64,000 nucleotides of DNA from Halegenticoccus tardaugens (GTDB taxonomy: Archaea > Halobacteriota > Halobacteria > Halobacteriales > Haloferacaceae), in the NCBI RefSeq assembly GCF_004116405.1, contig NZ_SDIC01000004.1, forward strand, positions 416,079 to 480,078, written 5' to 3'. Numbering within the stretch: the stretch's first letter is position 1; each line of letters starts with the position of its first letter. Shown in pieces: positions 42,183-51,332 of the stretch. Below the pieces are notes generated by a model. It was given only the letters and a program-made list of their open reading frames with translations. It had not been told where the DNA came from and ran no database searches. Position numbers and translations under genes: made by a program.

Positions 42183-44212
42183 CCGACCACCATCCACGTC
42201 CCGAGCGCGACCGTAAGCAGCACCACGGAGAACTTCACGCCCGAAACGATGTCGGCGTCGCGAATGTACCCCGAGATGAATCCCGAGAGGATCGCCTGCA
42301 GCGTCACCGCGTGGAAGAAGAGCACGGACAGGAGGTCCGAGTCGACGCCGCCGCCGAAGTCCGGTCCCCCGCCGACGTCGCTCCCGCCGCCGGAACCCGT
42401 CTGTTCCGTCAGACCGGCCATCACGTCGAGAAACTGCGTCTTCAGGATGGCCATCACCGCGAGCAGCGTGAGGTAGGTCATGAGGATGATGACGATCTGC
42501 ATGCGCGTGCGCGACGTCCGCTCGCGGTCGATGTCGTCCTGGTTCTCGCTCGCCTGCGCCGCCGTGGTCAGCACGTCCGTGATCTGGCTCGACGCCTCCT
42601 GCGCCTTCGTGATGAGCTTCACCGTCCGGGCCAGCCGCGGGATGTGGTACTTGTTGTTGAACTCGACCAGCGCCTCCCTGAGGCTCATCCCGTAGTTCAC
42701 CTTGCCGTACATGACGTCGAACTCGTCCGCGAGCTTCCCGGACGACGTGTCGGCGACGGTTCGGACCGATTCGAGCAGCGTGAGTCCGGTGTCGTTCGCG
42801 CTCGACAGCTTTCGGAGCGTGTCCGAGAGCTTGCCGACGACCGCGCCCCGGGAGCGGACGTTCCACGTGTGGAACGCGGCGAGGGGGACGCCGACGACGT
42901 ACGCCGGCACGTACACCCAGACGAACGTCCCCCAGATCGGCTGATCGACCATCCCGTCCCACGACAGCGGCGCGGAGCCGCTCGCGACGGCGACGGCGAC
43001 GAGGACGACCGCCGCCGGGACGGAGAGCGCGAGCGTGTGGAGGGGGTTGTCCCGGAAGAACAGGTGGGGACGGCGAAGGAGGACCTTCGTCCGGTACGTT
43101 CCCTCGCGGCTCTTGATCCGATCGAACGCGCTGAACTCGCCGACGAAGCGCTCGACGAACCCGAGGTGGAACAGCCCTTCCTTTCTCGTCTCTTCGAGGC
43201 GGGCGCTCGAATCCGAGGGCGAGAGGAACCCGTCGCCCGGTTCGTCCTGCTTCACCGTCGAAACGAGCACGAGAAAGCCCGCGCCGGTCAGCGGGATCAA
43301 CCCGTACACGGTGCCGTACAGGAGCATCTCGTCGGCGTCGCCGAGCATGCTCATGATGACGAGGATGATGATGAGAAGGAGCGGAAACAGCGACAGCGTC
43401 ATGTACATCTCGCCGAACAGCTCCAGCGTCTCCAGCGTCAACTCCTGTTGCTGTTTGGCCGTCCGCATGTGTTTGTCCTTCTTGTCGTCGAGAAAGCGCT
43501 CCAGGTCCCCCCCGGAGTTGATGATGGAGAGCATGTCCGTCAGAAACTGCGAGAGTTCGTCGCTCGGCGTCTCCATCGCCTGGTTTCGGATCGCGGTTCG
43601 GTAGTCGGTCCCGAAGTACTCCGTCTCCTGGACGACGCTCTGGAACTCCCGGGCGACCTCGCCGTAGGTGTCCTCGGCTTTCGCCATCGCTTCGAGGATT
43701 TCGAGCTGATTCAGCCCGCCGACCGAGAGGGCGTACATGAACGACACGGCGTCCGAGAGGAGCATGTTGATCTCGCGCTTTCGCGCCGACGCCCGCGAGT
43801 ACGGGATCGCGACGAGCGCGCCGAACCCCCCCGCGAATCCGAGCGTCCCGAGGACGACGCCGGTGAGGGCTATCGCCGCGGGAACCTTCGCCGCCAGAAC
43901 GAGTTCGAGCAGGGTCTCGTTCGGGATGCGCGCGCCGAGCGAGAGCGACTCCGCCGTGACGAACCCCAGCGCGAACAGCCCGTACCCGAGGAGCGTCCCG
44001 AGGGCCCAGAGACAGAGGCCGACGAGCGCGCCGACGGCCAGCGCGCGCGAGAGGTACAGCTCGACCGTGACCGCCATCCGCGCCTGCGCGAGCTTCCGTT
44101 CGACGTCGGCGACGAAATCGCCCTCCGGGTCGAAGAGCCACCGAAAGAGGGGGTAGAAGGCGTCGCCGAGGACGTCCCCGCCCCGGAAACCGCCGCTCGC
44201 GTCGAGGCTCAT
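42179..44212 (-). CDS. pilC: Type IV pilus assembly membrane protein (PilC/TadC-like)
   Basis: 677 residues with about nine membrane helices and two type II secretion F domains (helical cytosolic blocks with ASARKREINMLLSDAVSFMYALSVGG and NTGLTLLESVRTVADTSSGKLADEF). It anchors the pilus motor in the membrane. It overlaps both the ATPase upstream and DUF7287-like downstream gene by ATGA. Archaeal PilC-type proteins with doubled T2SSF domains match the length. Confidence 0.88.
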   Translation of the reverse strand: MSLDASGGFRGGDVLGDAFYPLFRWLFDPEGDFVADVERKLAQARMAVTVELYLSRALAVGALVGLCLWALGTLLGYGLFALGFVTAESLSLGARIPNETLLELVLAAKVPAAIALTGVVLGTLGFAGGFGALVAIPYSRASARKREINMLLSDAVSFMYALSVGGLNQLEILEAMAKAEDTYGEVAREFQSVVQETEYFGTDYRTAIRNQAMETPSDELSQFLTDMLSIINSGGDLERFLDDKKDKHMRTAKQQQELTLETLELFGEMYMTLSLFPLLLIIILVIMSMLGDADEMLLYGTVYGLIPLTGAGFLVLVSTVKQDEPGDGFLSPSDSSARLEETRKEGLFHLGFVERFVGEFSAFDRIKSREGTYRTKVLLRRPHLFFRDNPLHTLALSVPAAVVLVAVAVASGSAPLSWDGMVDQPIWGTFVWVYVPAYVVGVPLAAFHTWNVRSRGAVVGKLSDTLRKLSSANDTGLTLLESVRTVADTSSGKLADEFDVMYGKVNYGMSLREALVEFNNKYHIPRLARTVKLITKAQEASSQITDVLTTAAQASENQDDIDRERTSRTRMQIVIILMTYLTLLAVMAILKTQFLDVMAGLTEQTGSGGGSDVGGGPDFGGGVDSDLLSVLFFHAVTLQAILSGFISGYIRDADIVSGVKFSVVLLTVALGTWMVVG

Positions 44213-47184
44213 GTGCGCTCACCGTCGTCGTCTTCGAACTCGCCGAACCCCCACTCGTCGATCGCGTCGGATTCCGACGCGTCGTCCCCCCCCGCTTCGT
44301 CTTCCTCGTCGTCGTCCCTCCCGTCGACGGTTTCTCCGTCTCCATTCTCTGGGTCGCCATTCCCCCCGCCGTCGGCTTCTCCGTCGACGTGGAATCCGGG
44401 CGCGGCGTTGTCGGTCCCGTCGGCCGGTTCGAACGTCGCCGGGTCCCAGCCGTCGCCGTCGATCGCGGCGACCTCGTCGGCCGCCGACTCGGCGTCCCGG
44501 TCCGGAGCGGCCGCGGGTGCGTCGTCCGCCGTCGAAGCGTCGTCCGCCGACGAGTCATTCGCCGGCGCGTCGTCGCGTCGCGTCTCCGTCGGACCTGCCG
44601 TCACGTCCGGCGCGTCGCGCATGCCGGTCAGCGCGTTCGCGACGCTCTCGGCCGGCTCGCCGCGGTACGCCTCGAACAGCTCCTCCTCCGCCCGTTCGAG
44701 GATGGACTCGGCTTCGGCCAACTGCGCCGCGTCCGGGTCGGGCCTGGGGACCATCTCCTCCTTTTCGGGGTCGATGTCGATGAGCACCGACTCCATCTCC
44801 CGGAGGTCTTCGAGGCTGCGCTCCAGCCCGCCGTTCGCCATGAGCGTCAGGATGGTGTCCGGGTCGTTGATGAACGCCTGAAACGTCGCCGCGACCTGCG
44901 TGTACGTGTTCAACCCGTTTTCGATCAGGTACGCGAGGACGACCCGTCGCTCGAAGAGCTCCTCGTCCAGCGTCTCGCGGGACCACCCGCGGTCGAAGGT
45001 GATCTCCGAGAGGGTGTTCGACGCGCCCATCTCCAGGAACTCGTCCGTTTCGGCCTGCCACTGGTACACGTCGCGAACGTTGATCTCGTCGTTCTCGGCG
45101 TCGTAGTGGTTGATCTCCGTGATCGACTTGTTCCGGCGGACCTTGGTACCCTGCACGCGCGTCGACGTCTGGATCGAGACGAGATCGAGCGCCGTGAACA
45201 TCGTCTTCGAGACGTTGATCGGATCCGTGGTGAACCGCTTCAGCACCTCGCCGACGCTGTCGGCGTGGAAGGTGGTGTACGTGGTGTGGCCTGTGGACAT
45301 GACCTGGAACAGGGTCCTCCCCTCCTCGCCGCGGATCTCGCCCATCACGATGTAGTCGGGACGCTGTCGGAGCGCGGCTTCGAGGAGGTCGAACTCGTCC
45401 ACGTCGCCCTTGTCGTCGTCCGAGAAGGACGGTCGGGTGACGGAGGCGATCCAGTTGCGCTGGGGGAGTTCGACCTCGCGGGTGTCCTCGATGGAGACGA
45501 TCTTCGTGTTCGACGGGATGAAAAGCGAGACGGCGTTGAGGCTCGTCGTCTTCCCGGACGCTGTCCCGCCGGCGAAGATGAGCGACTTGTTGTTCTCGAT
45601 ACAGAGCCAGAGGAACGCCATCTCGTCCAGCGAGAACGTCCGCCAGTTGATGAGGTCGATCGGCGTGAAGGGGACGTCCTTGAACTGTCGGATGGTGTAG
45701 TTCGTCCCGTGGTCGGACACCTCGCGGCCGAGCGTCAACTGGGCGCGCGAGCCGTCCGGGAGCGTCGCGTCGACCTGCGGCTTCCGCTTGCTGATCCCCT
45801 TCCCCGAACGCTGGGCGAGTTTGACGACGAAGTCGTCGAGTTCCGCCTCCCCGTGGTAGACGTTCGTGATGATCTGTTCGTAGTCGCCGTGGTAGACGAA
45901 CACGGGGGAGTCGTACCCGTCGCAGGAGATGTCCTCGACGTTGATGTCGTGTTTGATGCCGTCGATCCGCTCGTACCCGATGAAGTCGCGCGCGAGGTAG
46001 TACAGGAGCTTTTCGACCTGGTACTCGGTGAGTTCGGCGGCGTCCTCCGCCAGCACCGCGGGCTCCGGGCGGGCCGCGATGCCGTCGAGATTCCCGTCGT
46101 CGACGTTCGCTCCCCGCCACCCGAGCCGCCGGAGCACGCGGCCGGCGATTCCGTCGCCGTCGCCGTCGACGCCGAGGCGCTCGCCCAGCGCGTTCGCGAG
46201 GCCCGTATTCGATCCTCGCGCGTACAGGTCGTACCGGTCGAGCAGGCGGTGCGTCTCGCGTTCGATGACGTCCCGGCGGTCGTCCTCCCCCGAGACGACG
46301 ACCTCGTCGTCGGCGTACTTGATCGAGGTTCGAAGCTTCCCCGTCAGGAACTCCGTCAGGTCCGCCTCGACGCGGTTTCGGTACGGTTCGACGAGGTAGT
46401 ACTTCTTCTCGTTCTCCTTTTCGGAGTGGAAGACGACGACGAAGGCGTGGGGCTTTTTCACCCAGTACCGCTCGACCTCCCGGAAGTGCGCCTTCTTCGC
46501 CATCGGAACCGCCTTCTCCAGATCGTAGCGGTTCGCGACGGTCGTCGCCCCCCGCGTCGTCGAGAAGAAGGCGTCCTCGTCGAGGTCCGCGTCGACGTTC
46601 ACGGTTCGCTCGGCGATCACTTCGTCCAGCGCGTCGGCCCGGTCGCCGAGGTGCGAGACGACGTTCTCGATCCGGTCGGGGTCGAATCCGAGCGCCGCGG
46701 CGGGGTCGAACGGCACCGTCTCGCCGTCGCCGTCGCGCGGCGCGTCGCCCGCCTCGTCGTAGTAGTACTCGCGCTTGTAGTGTTCCCACAGCCACGCGTC
46801 CTTGACGACCGGCGTGGTCTCCGGATCGCAGAACGCCTCGAACCGCTCGTGGAGCCGCGTCGCCGCGAGTCCACCGCCGCCGACGCGGTCGCTGAGGTCG
46901 TCCGGGTGAAACCCCAGAAACGCCGTCGGATCGACGCCCACGCGCTGCCAGTCCTCCGCGTCGGGCGTCCGCGGTCCGCCGTCTCCTCCTCGCCGATCGC
47001 CTTCCGAGTCGCGCCGCATACGCTGAGACAGGTCGGCGGCGGCCCCCGACGGGCCGTACTCGGCCAGGTAATCCTCCCAGGTGTACTCGCCGACGGCCGC
47101 CCCCGCGTCCTCCCGGTGCGCCTCCGTGGCTGCCCCACCCTCCACTCGCCCGGAGTTGGAATCGCCGGCGTCGTCAACAGCCAT
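44209..47184 (-). CDS. pilB: Type IV pilus assembly ATPase (PilB3-like)
   Basis: 991 residues. The GspE/PilB core has Walker A AGGTASGKTT (about residue 540), IEDTREVELPQ, Asp box and MGEIRGEEGRTLFQVMSTGHTTYTTFHAD. The N-terminal region of about 280 residues is acidic and unlike bacterial PilB, and the C-terminal 180 residues are a Ser/Ala/Asp-rich disordered tail. It powers pilin assembly in cooperation with PilC downstream. I recall the equivalent in Haloferax as pilB3-C3. The promoter contains a 19-bp inverted repeat. Confidence 0.9.
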   Translation of the reverse strand: MAVDDAGDSNSGRVEGGAATEAHREDAGAAVGEYTWEDYLAEYGPSGAAADLSQRMRRDSEGDRRGGDGGPRTPDAEDWQRVGVDPTAFLGFHPDDLSDRVGGGGLAATRLHERFEAFCDPETTPVVKDAWLWEHYKREYYYDEAGDAPRDGDGETVPFDPAAALGFDPDRIENVVSHLGDRADALDEVIAERTVNVDADLDEDAFFSTTRGATTVANRYDLEKAVPMAKKAHFREVERYWVKKPHAFVVVFHSEKENEKKYYLVEPYRNRVEADLTEFLTGKLRTSIKYADDEVVVSGEDDRRDVIERETHRLLDRYDLYARGSNTGLANALGERLGVDGDGDGIAGRVLRRLGWRGANVDDGNLDGIAARPEPAVLAEDAAELTEYQVEKLLYYLARDFIGYERIDGIKHDINVEDISCDGYDSPVFVYHGDYEQIITNVYHGEAELDDFVVKLAQRSGKGISKRKPQVDATLPDGSRAQLTLGREVSDHGTNYTIRQFKDVPFTPIDLINWRTFSLDEMAFLWLCIENNKSLIFAGGTASGKTTSLNAVSLFIPSNTKIVSIEDTREVELPQRNWIASVTRPSFSDDDKGDVDEFDLLEAALRQRPDYIVMGEIRGEEGRTLFQVMSTGHTTYTTFHADSVGEVLKRFTTDPINVSKTMFTALDLVSIQTSTRVQGTKVRRNKSITEINHYDAENDEINVRDVYQWQAETDEFLEMGASNTLSEITFDRGWSRETLDEELFERRVVLAYLIENGLNTYTQVAATFQAFINDPDTILTLMANGGLERSLEDLREMESVLIDIDPEKEEMVPRPDPDAAQLAEAESILERAEEELFEAYRGEPAESVANALTGMRDAPDVTAGPTETRRDDAPANDSSADDASTADDAPAAAPDRDAESAADEVAAIDGDGWDPATFEPADGTDNAAPGFHVDGEADGGGNGDPENGDGETVDGRDDDEEDEAGGDDASESDAIDEWGFGEFEDDDGERT

Positions 47185-47503
47185 TGTGGCAGAAATGTTC
47201 TCGTTATTGAAAAAGTCTTCTCCTCAATTTAACTAATTGAGATTTGGGAGTATGTGCCGAGAGGGTGCTCAGAAATCGTGTATGGGGGACTTACGAGGCT
47301 CATCATCGATCTACCTCGATCATCCACCCCCGATCACATATGGGAGATTTCATTTTTCACATAATTAATCTGCCACGAACGCTCACCGGGGACGTCGATC
47401 TCTCGGCTCCGCCTCGGACGCCCTTCGCGCCCGCCGAAAACGTGGTTGTGAAAACGAAGACAGGGTAAGGACGGCGGCCGGCGTATCCCTCCCCGGAGGA
47501 GGG
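47185..47503. promoter_or_regulatory. Divergent pilB / DUF2270 intergenic region with 19-bp inverted repeat
   Basis: This 319-base gap has no convincing gene. CTCAATTTAACTAATTGAG (47223-47241) has perfect 7-base arms and a 5-base centre. It is about 40-57 bases upstream of the pilB ATG, where a regulator could block or activate transcription. The rest is AT-rich compared with the flanks. Confidence 0.6.
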
Positions 47504-48205
47504 ATGACCACGAACGATTTCGACCCCGAAAGCCGGGAGGCCCGCGAAGCCGCGGCGGAGGCGGCGACGGACAACTCCGAGTTCTTCTCGCTCGTACAGC
47601 AGTACTACCGCGGCGAGATGTCGCAGTCGGCGACGTTCCTCGATCGCCTGGACCTGACGGTCGACTGGGCGATCGCGGTCGTCACGGCCGTGCTCGCGCT
47701 CGCCTTCGAGAGCACCGGGCGGTCGTCGCACCTGCTTCTCATCGGCATGATCGCCATGGTGATGTTCCTCTGGTTCGACATCCGGCGGTACCGCACCTAC
47801 GACGCGGTCCGAGCGCGCGTCCGTCTCATCGAGGAGAACGTGTTCGCGAACACGTTCGACCCGAAGGACGTTCCGATGGAGGACTGGCGGGAGGAGATCG
47901 GCGAGGACCTCCGGAACCCTCAGCTCAAGGTCTCGTACCGAGAGGCGCTGTCTCGTCGACTCGCGCGCGTGTACTTCCCGCTTTTCGTCCTCCTCGGGGT
48001 CGCGTGGCTGTTTCGGATCTCCGTCTTCGCTCCGGGCCCGTCGTTCTTCCAGTCGGCGGCGGTGCCCGGGGTTCCCGGCGAGTTCGTCGTCGCCGCCGTG
48101 GGAGTCTTCTACGCGGCGCTCGTCTCGATCACGTTCTGGCCGCACAAGCGACAGGCCAAGGGGGAGTTCCGCGGACAGGAACCCGGCGCGTGGAAGAAGT
48201 CGTAG
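47504..48205 (+). CDS. DUF2270 membrane protein
   Basis: 233 residues: an acidic N-terminal stretch (about 1-45), then LVQQYYRGEMSQSATFLDRLDLTVDWAIAV, two helices (about 52-88), a cytosolic part DIRRYRTYDAVRARVRLIEENVF, and two further helices (about 150-168 and 190-212). This matches DUF2270. Function is unknown. The start at 47504 is supported by absence of upstream homology. It is divergent from pilB. Confidence 0.82.
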   Translation: MTTNDFDPESREAREAAAEAATDNSEFFSLVQQYYRGEMSQSATFLDRLDLTVDWAIAVVTAVLALAFESTGRSSHLLLIGMIAMVMFLWFDIRRYRTYDAVRARVRLIEENVFANTFDPKDVPMEDWREEIGEDLRNPQLKVSYREALSRRLARVYFPLFVLLGVAWLFRISVFAPGPSFFQSAAVPGVPGEFVVAAVGVFYAALVSITFWPHKRQAKGEFRGQEPGAWKKS

Positions 48206-48282
48206 CCGGATCGTCGGTCGCCGGTCGCCGGACCGGTCGAACCCGCGACAGCTATACGTCGGCAGGACCACCGTCCGCTCGC

Positions 48283-48501
48283 ATGAAACTGTTCAACGAG
48301 GAGTGGTTTTCCGACGAGCACGTCACCCGGTTTCTGCTGCTTACGCTCCTCGTCCTCGTCGTGATCACGGGCTTTTCGATCCTGCCGCTGGTTCTTTTCG
48401 CCATGGCCATCGCGCTGGCGATTCAGGTCCTTCGAGCGGCCGTCGCGGGGCTTCGGTACGGCTACGCGGAGGGGAAACTCGGAGCGAACTGGCGGAAATA
48501 A
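48283..48501 (+). CDS. Small two-helix membrane protein
   Basis: 72 residues with a short cytosolic start (MKLFNEEWFSDEHV) and two helices (about 15-30 and 31-52), ending YAEGKLGANWRK. TATA-like GCTATACG about 28 bases upstream gives leaderless spacing. It has codon use like its neighbours and looks like a real small gene of unknown function. It follows DUF2270 with 77 bases between. Confidence 0.7.
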   Translation: MKLFNEEWFSDEHVTRFLLLTLLVLVVITGFSILPLVLFAMAIALAIQVLRAAVAGLRYGYAEGKLGANWRK

Positions 48502-48805
48502 AACGGGTGCGGCGGGAGTGAGCGAACGCAAAGCGTTCGCGAACGTCGCCGCGGCCGTCGAGCAACGCGAGACGGCCGCGGCGGGATTCGAACCTCCGAG
48601 AGACGGTCGCCTCGCTCCGCTCGGCGCTGCGACTCTCGTGATTAGATCCCACCGTGCCGGTTCGCTCGCCTCCGGCTCGCTGCACGGGCGCGGCGGGATT
48701 CGAACCTCGGTCACACGGTCCCGCTCGCTTCGCTCGCGGGCTGCGTGTTCTCTGATTCGAATCCCTCGGTGCCGTTTTCACGGTTCGCTGACGCTCGCCG
48801 GAAAA
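48502..48805 (-). repeat. Array of tRNA-Arg 3'-end copies and a hairpin
   Basis: On the minus strand, directly downstream of tRNA-Arg, the last 22 bases of the tRNA are repeated: plus-strand CGGGCGCGGCGGGATTCGAA begins at 48685, and a variant with CGGCCGCGG begins at 48573. The true tRNA end starts at 48806; spacings are 121 and 112. The intervening about 90 bases also align to each other (ACGGTC...CTGCG...GGTGCCG). GCGAACGC-AAA-GCGTTCGC at 48522-48540 is a perfect hairpin. No ORF is supported. Confidence 0.8.
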
Positions 48806-48878
48806 CGGGCGCGGCGGGATTCGAACCCGCGATCGAGAGGTTAGGAACCTCTCGCCCTATCCGCTAGGCCACGCGCCC
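48806..48878 (-). tRNA. tRNA-Arg (anticodon CCT)
   Basis: 73 nt on the minus strand: acceptor GGGCGCG/CGCGCCC with discriminator G, D-arm with AGCGGATA, anticodon stem AGAGG-UUCCUAA-CCUCU giving CCU, and T-arm GCGGG-UUCGAAU-CCCGC. It decodes AGG. Two imperfect copies of its 3' end lie downstream (48502-48805). Confidence 0.95.
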
Positions 48879-48959
48879 CGGTCGAGGTACGAAAGCCCGG
48901 ACAAAAAGCGTGCGCTTCTCGGTCGCGGAAGTCGGCCCGATCCCGTCGGACAGAACTGC

Positions 48960-49286
48960 TCAGTTGCCGCTTCTCTCGGTCGCTTCTTCCGTCGTCGTCT
49001 CGTCGGTCGTCGCCGTCTCGTCGGCCGTCGCGGCCGGCGTCGAATCGTCCTCGTCCTCGGTCGATCCTTCGCCCGTCACGGACCGTTCGCCGTCGTCCCG
49101 CATCTGCTGGAGTTCCTCTTCGACCTCTTCGCGACCCTTCTGGAACTCCCCCATCGCCTGCCCCGTCGAGCGCGCGAGTTTCGGTATCTTGTTCGCGCCG
49201 AACAGCAACACCAGCACGAGCAGGATGATGAGCAGCTCCGGACCGCCCGGGATCGGACCGAACAGTGGCATCACGGTGTCGAACAT
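48960..49286 (-). CDS. tatA: Sec-independent translocase subunit TatA
   Basis: 108 residues: a single N-terminal helix (PELLIILLVLVLLFGANKIP), hinge KLARSTGQAMGEFQKG, amphipathic helix EEVEEELQQM, and an acidic Thr/Ala tail of about 40 residues. This is TatA, which forms the twin-arginine export pore. Haloarchaea rely heavily on Tat, consistent with the Tat signals on halocyanin and TupA here. Single gene; tatC is not adjacent. Confidence 0.92.
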   Translation of the reverse strand: MFDTVMPLFGPIPGGPELLIILLVLVLLFGANKIPKLARSTGQAMGEFQKGREEVEEELQQMRDDGERSVTGEGSTEDEDDSTPAATADETATTDETTTEEATERSGN

Positions 49287-49481
49287 CTCTACTCCTGCGT
49301 AACCGGGTGTCGATTATAGGCTTTTTGCTCGAACCGGCCACTCACCAGCGCTGATACGTCGCGCGGGCGATGCCGGATCGTCCGTCGAACGCCGCGATCG
49401 AGCGCGACTTCCCGCGGACGTTCCGCCCGACCCGACGATCTCGACCGCAAGGGTGATCTACTCGGGGTCGAACGATCCGGT

Positions 49482-49958
49482 ATGATCGCCGCCGGAGACG
49501 ACGCCCCCGACTTCACCGCACCGCTCGCCGACGGCGACGTCGACTCGTTCACCCTCTCGGAGCGCCTCGACGAAGCGCCGATCGTGCTGGCGTTCTTCCC
49601 CGCGGCGTTCACCGGAACCTGCACGACCGAGATGTGCACCTTCCGCGATCGGATGGCGAGATTCGAAGCGCTCGACGCGTCGGTGTACAGGGTGAGCGTC
49701 GACCTCCCGTTCGCGCTCAACGAGTTCAGGGCGCAGCACGAACTAAACTTCGCGCTCGTGAGCGACAACGACCGGGAGATCATCGACCTGTACGACGTGT
49801 CGATGGACTTCGACTCGCTCGGCGTCAGCGACGTCGCGAAGCGGGCGGTCTTCGTCGTGGACGCCGACGGCGAGGTCGCATACCGGTGGGTCAGCGACGA
49901 CCCCGGACGGGAACCCGACTACGAAGCGGTCGCGGAGGCGGCCGAGGCGGCTGCGTAA
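49482..49958 (+). CDS. Peroxiredoxin (AhpC/TSA, PrxQ/AhpE-like)
   Basis: 158 residues of the thioredoxin-fold peroxiredoxin family. The peroxidatic Cys is Cys47 in FPAAFTGTCTTEMC and a candidate resolving Cys52 follows in the same helix. It reduces peroxides, taking electrons from thiols. ATG 49482 is the natural start, with TGATCTACT about 30 bases upstream. A thioredoxin-reductase-like flavoprotein is encoded 7 kb away. Confidence 0.9.
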   Translation: MIAAGDDAPDFTAPLADGDVDSFTLSERLDEAPIVLAFFPAAFTGTCTTEMCTFRDRMARFEALDASVYRVSVDLPFALNEFRAQHELNFALVSDNDREIIDLYDVSMDFDSLGVSDVAKRAVFVVDADGEVAYRWVSDDPGREPDYEAVAEAAEAAA

Positions 49959-50031
49959 TCGGATTTCGACGATTCGGTCGCGGCGGTCGGTCCGACGCAC
50001 TTTTTTCTCGCGCCGTCGTGATATCCGAGGT

Positions 50032-50838
50032 ATGGCCAGCGACACCGAGAGTAGTCCCCGGGAGTACGAACCGAACGCGGAGCACTCGTTCCCCGACGAG
50101 AAGCTGAACGAGATCCTCCCGGCCGTCCTCGAGGACCCGGAGATCACGGCGTACCTCAAGGCGCAGAACGTCAACGCGGTGACGCGGAAGGGGTTCAACG
50201 ACCACGGGCCGAAACACATCGAGATCGTTCGGAACCGCGCGCTCCGGCTGTACGACCTGCTCAAGCGCGGCGGCGTCGAGTTCAACGGCGCGCTTCAACA
50301 GGGGCTGGAGGAGGCCGACGAACCCGTCATCGTCGCGCTCGCGGCGACGATCCACGACATCGGCCACGTCGTCCACCGCGACGACCACGCGTACTACTCC
50401 ATCCCACTGGCCGCCGACCTGCTGGACCGCTTCCTCCCGCGCTTTTACGACACGGAGGGGGTCGTCCGGGTGAAAGCGGAGATCCTCCACGCGATCCTCT
50501 GTCACCACACCGAGGAGGACCCGCTCACGCGCGAGGCCGGCGTCATTCGCGTCGCGGACGCGCTCGACATGGAGCGCGGTCGGTCGCGCATCCCCTACGA
50601 GAAGGGCGGGCGCGGCATCAACACCCTCTCCAGCCAGGCGATCAGCAGCGTCTCGCTCAAGGAGGGAGACGGCGTGCCCGTCCTCGTCGAGATCGAGATG
50701 GTCAACGCCGCGGGCGTCTACCAGGTCGACAACCTGCTCAAGGCGAAGCTCGACGGATCCCGCCTGGAAGACCTCATCAGAATCGTCGCGGTCAACACGA
50801 AGGCGGAAGATCAACTCGTCGAGCGGATCGAGCTCTGA
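50032..50838 (+). CDS. HD-domain phosphohydrolase
   Basis: 268 residues. HD motifs are seen: NDHGPKHIEIV (His58, His62), the HD pair His108-Asp109 in ATIHDIGHVVH, and a later Asp in VIRVADALDMERGR. This is a metal-dependent phosphohydrolase resembling nucleotide or (p)ppGpp-type HD proteins, substrate unknown. The C-terminal 90 residues (NTLSSQAISSVSLKEGDGV...) form a second domain. The next gene starts 3 bases after the stop. Confidence 0.85.
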   Translation: MASDTESSPREYEPNAEHSFPDEKLNEILPAVLEDPEITAYLKAQNVNAVTRKGFNDHGPKHIEIVRNRALRLYDLLKRGGVEFNGALQQGLEEADEPVIVALAATIHDIGHVVHRDDHAYYSIPLAADLLDRFLPRFYDTEGVVRVKAEILHAILCHHTEEDPLTREAGVIRVADALDMERGRSRIPYEKGGRGINTLSSQAISSVSLKEGDGVPVLVEIEMVNAAGVYQVDNLLKAKLDGSRLEDLIRIVAVNTKAEDQLVERIEL

Positions 50839-50841
50839 ACC

Positions 50842-51294
50842 ATGCGCTCGAACGACGACCTCCGCGACACGTACGCCGCCGCGATACAGCACGAGCTGGT
50901 CGACGTGTCGGACGCGGATCTCGTGCTCGGGGTGGTGAGACGGCCGACGCGGTGGTTCTCCGCCGTCGTCGACGAGAACGAGGCGGCGGTCGCGCCGCCG
51001 CCGGACCTGCTGGACGAGTTCGCGGAGCGCCGCGACGACCTGAAGATGCGGGGGATGTGCGACGAGGGCGCGCACAACGCCGCGTGGGATGAGACCGACT
51101 TCGAACGCCGGTACCGTTCGCACCTCGACGGGAGCCCCGAGGCGACGGCCGCGATCCGTCGAATTCGGAACGAACTCGACGACGGCGCGACGGTCGCCCT
51201 CGTCTGCTACGAGAACACCGCGAAGAAGCGGTGCCACCGGACGACCCTGCGCGAGATAGTCGCGGGCGACGGACCCGCGGACGGAACCGCGTAG
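50842..51294 (+). CDS. DUF488 family protein
   Basis: 150 residues of DUF488 (cysteine-containing, possibly catalytic): the end ALVCYENTAKKRCHRTTLREIV carries the family C-x(n)-CHR element. Located 3 bases after the HD gene, so co-transcribed. DUF488 proteins are uncharacterised and their pairing with HD phosphohydrolases is recorded only here. No signal or membrane segment. Confidence 0.82.
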   Translation: MRSNDDLRDTYAAAIQHELVDVSDADLVLGVVRRPTRWFSAVVDENEAAVAPPPDLLDEFAERRDDLKMRGMCDEGAHNAAWDETDFERRYRSHLDGSPEATAAIRRIRNELDDGATVALVCYENTAKKRCHRTTLREIVAGDGPADGTA

Positions 51295-51332
51295 CGCGGC
51301 GGTCGACCGGTTCCGAGCGGACGATCTCGACC

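Noticed and set aside
42071..47232. Two plus-strand frames of over 900 codons antisense to pilC and pilB
   Set aside because: Low-complexity acidic/basic composition and no start signals; pilC and pilB on the minus strand carry clear family motifs.
47244..47468. A 74-codon plus-strand gene in the pilB/DUF2270 gap
   Set aside because: No promoter spacing, no family and codon use unlike neighbours.
48573..48706. Two additional tRNA genes downstream of tRNA-Arg
   Set aside because: Only the 3' third is present in each copy; no anticodon or D-arm can be folded.
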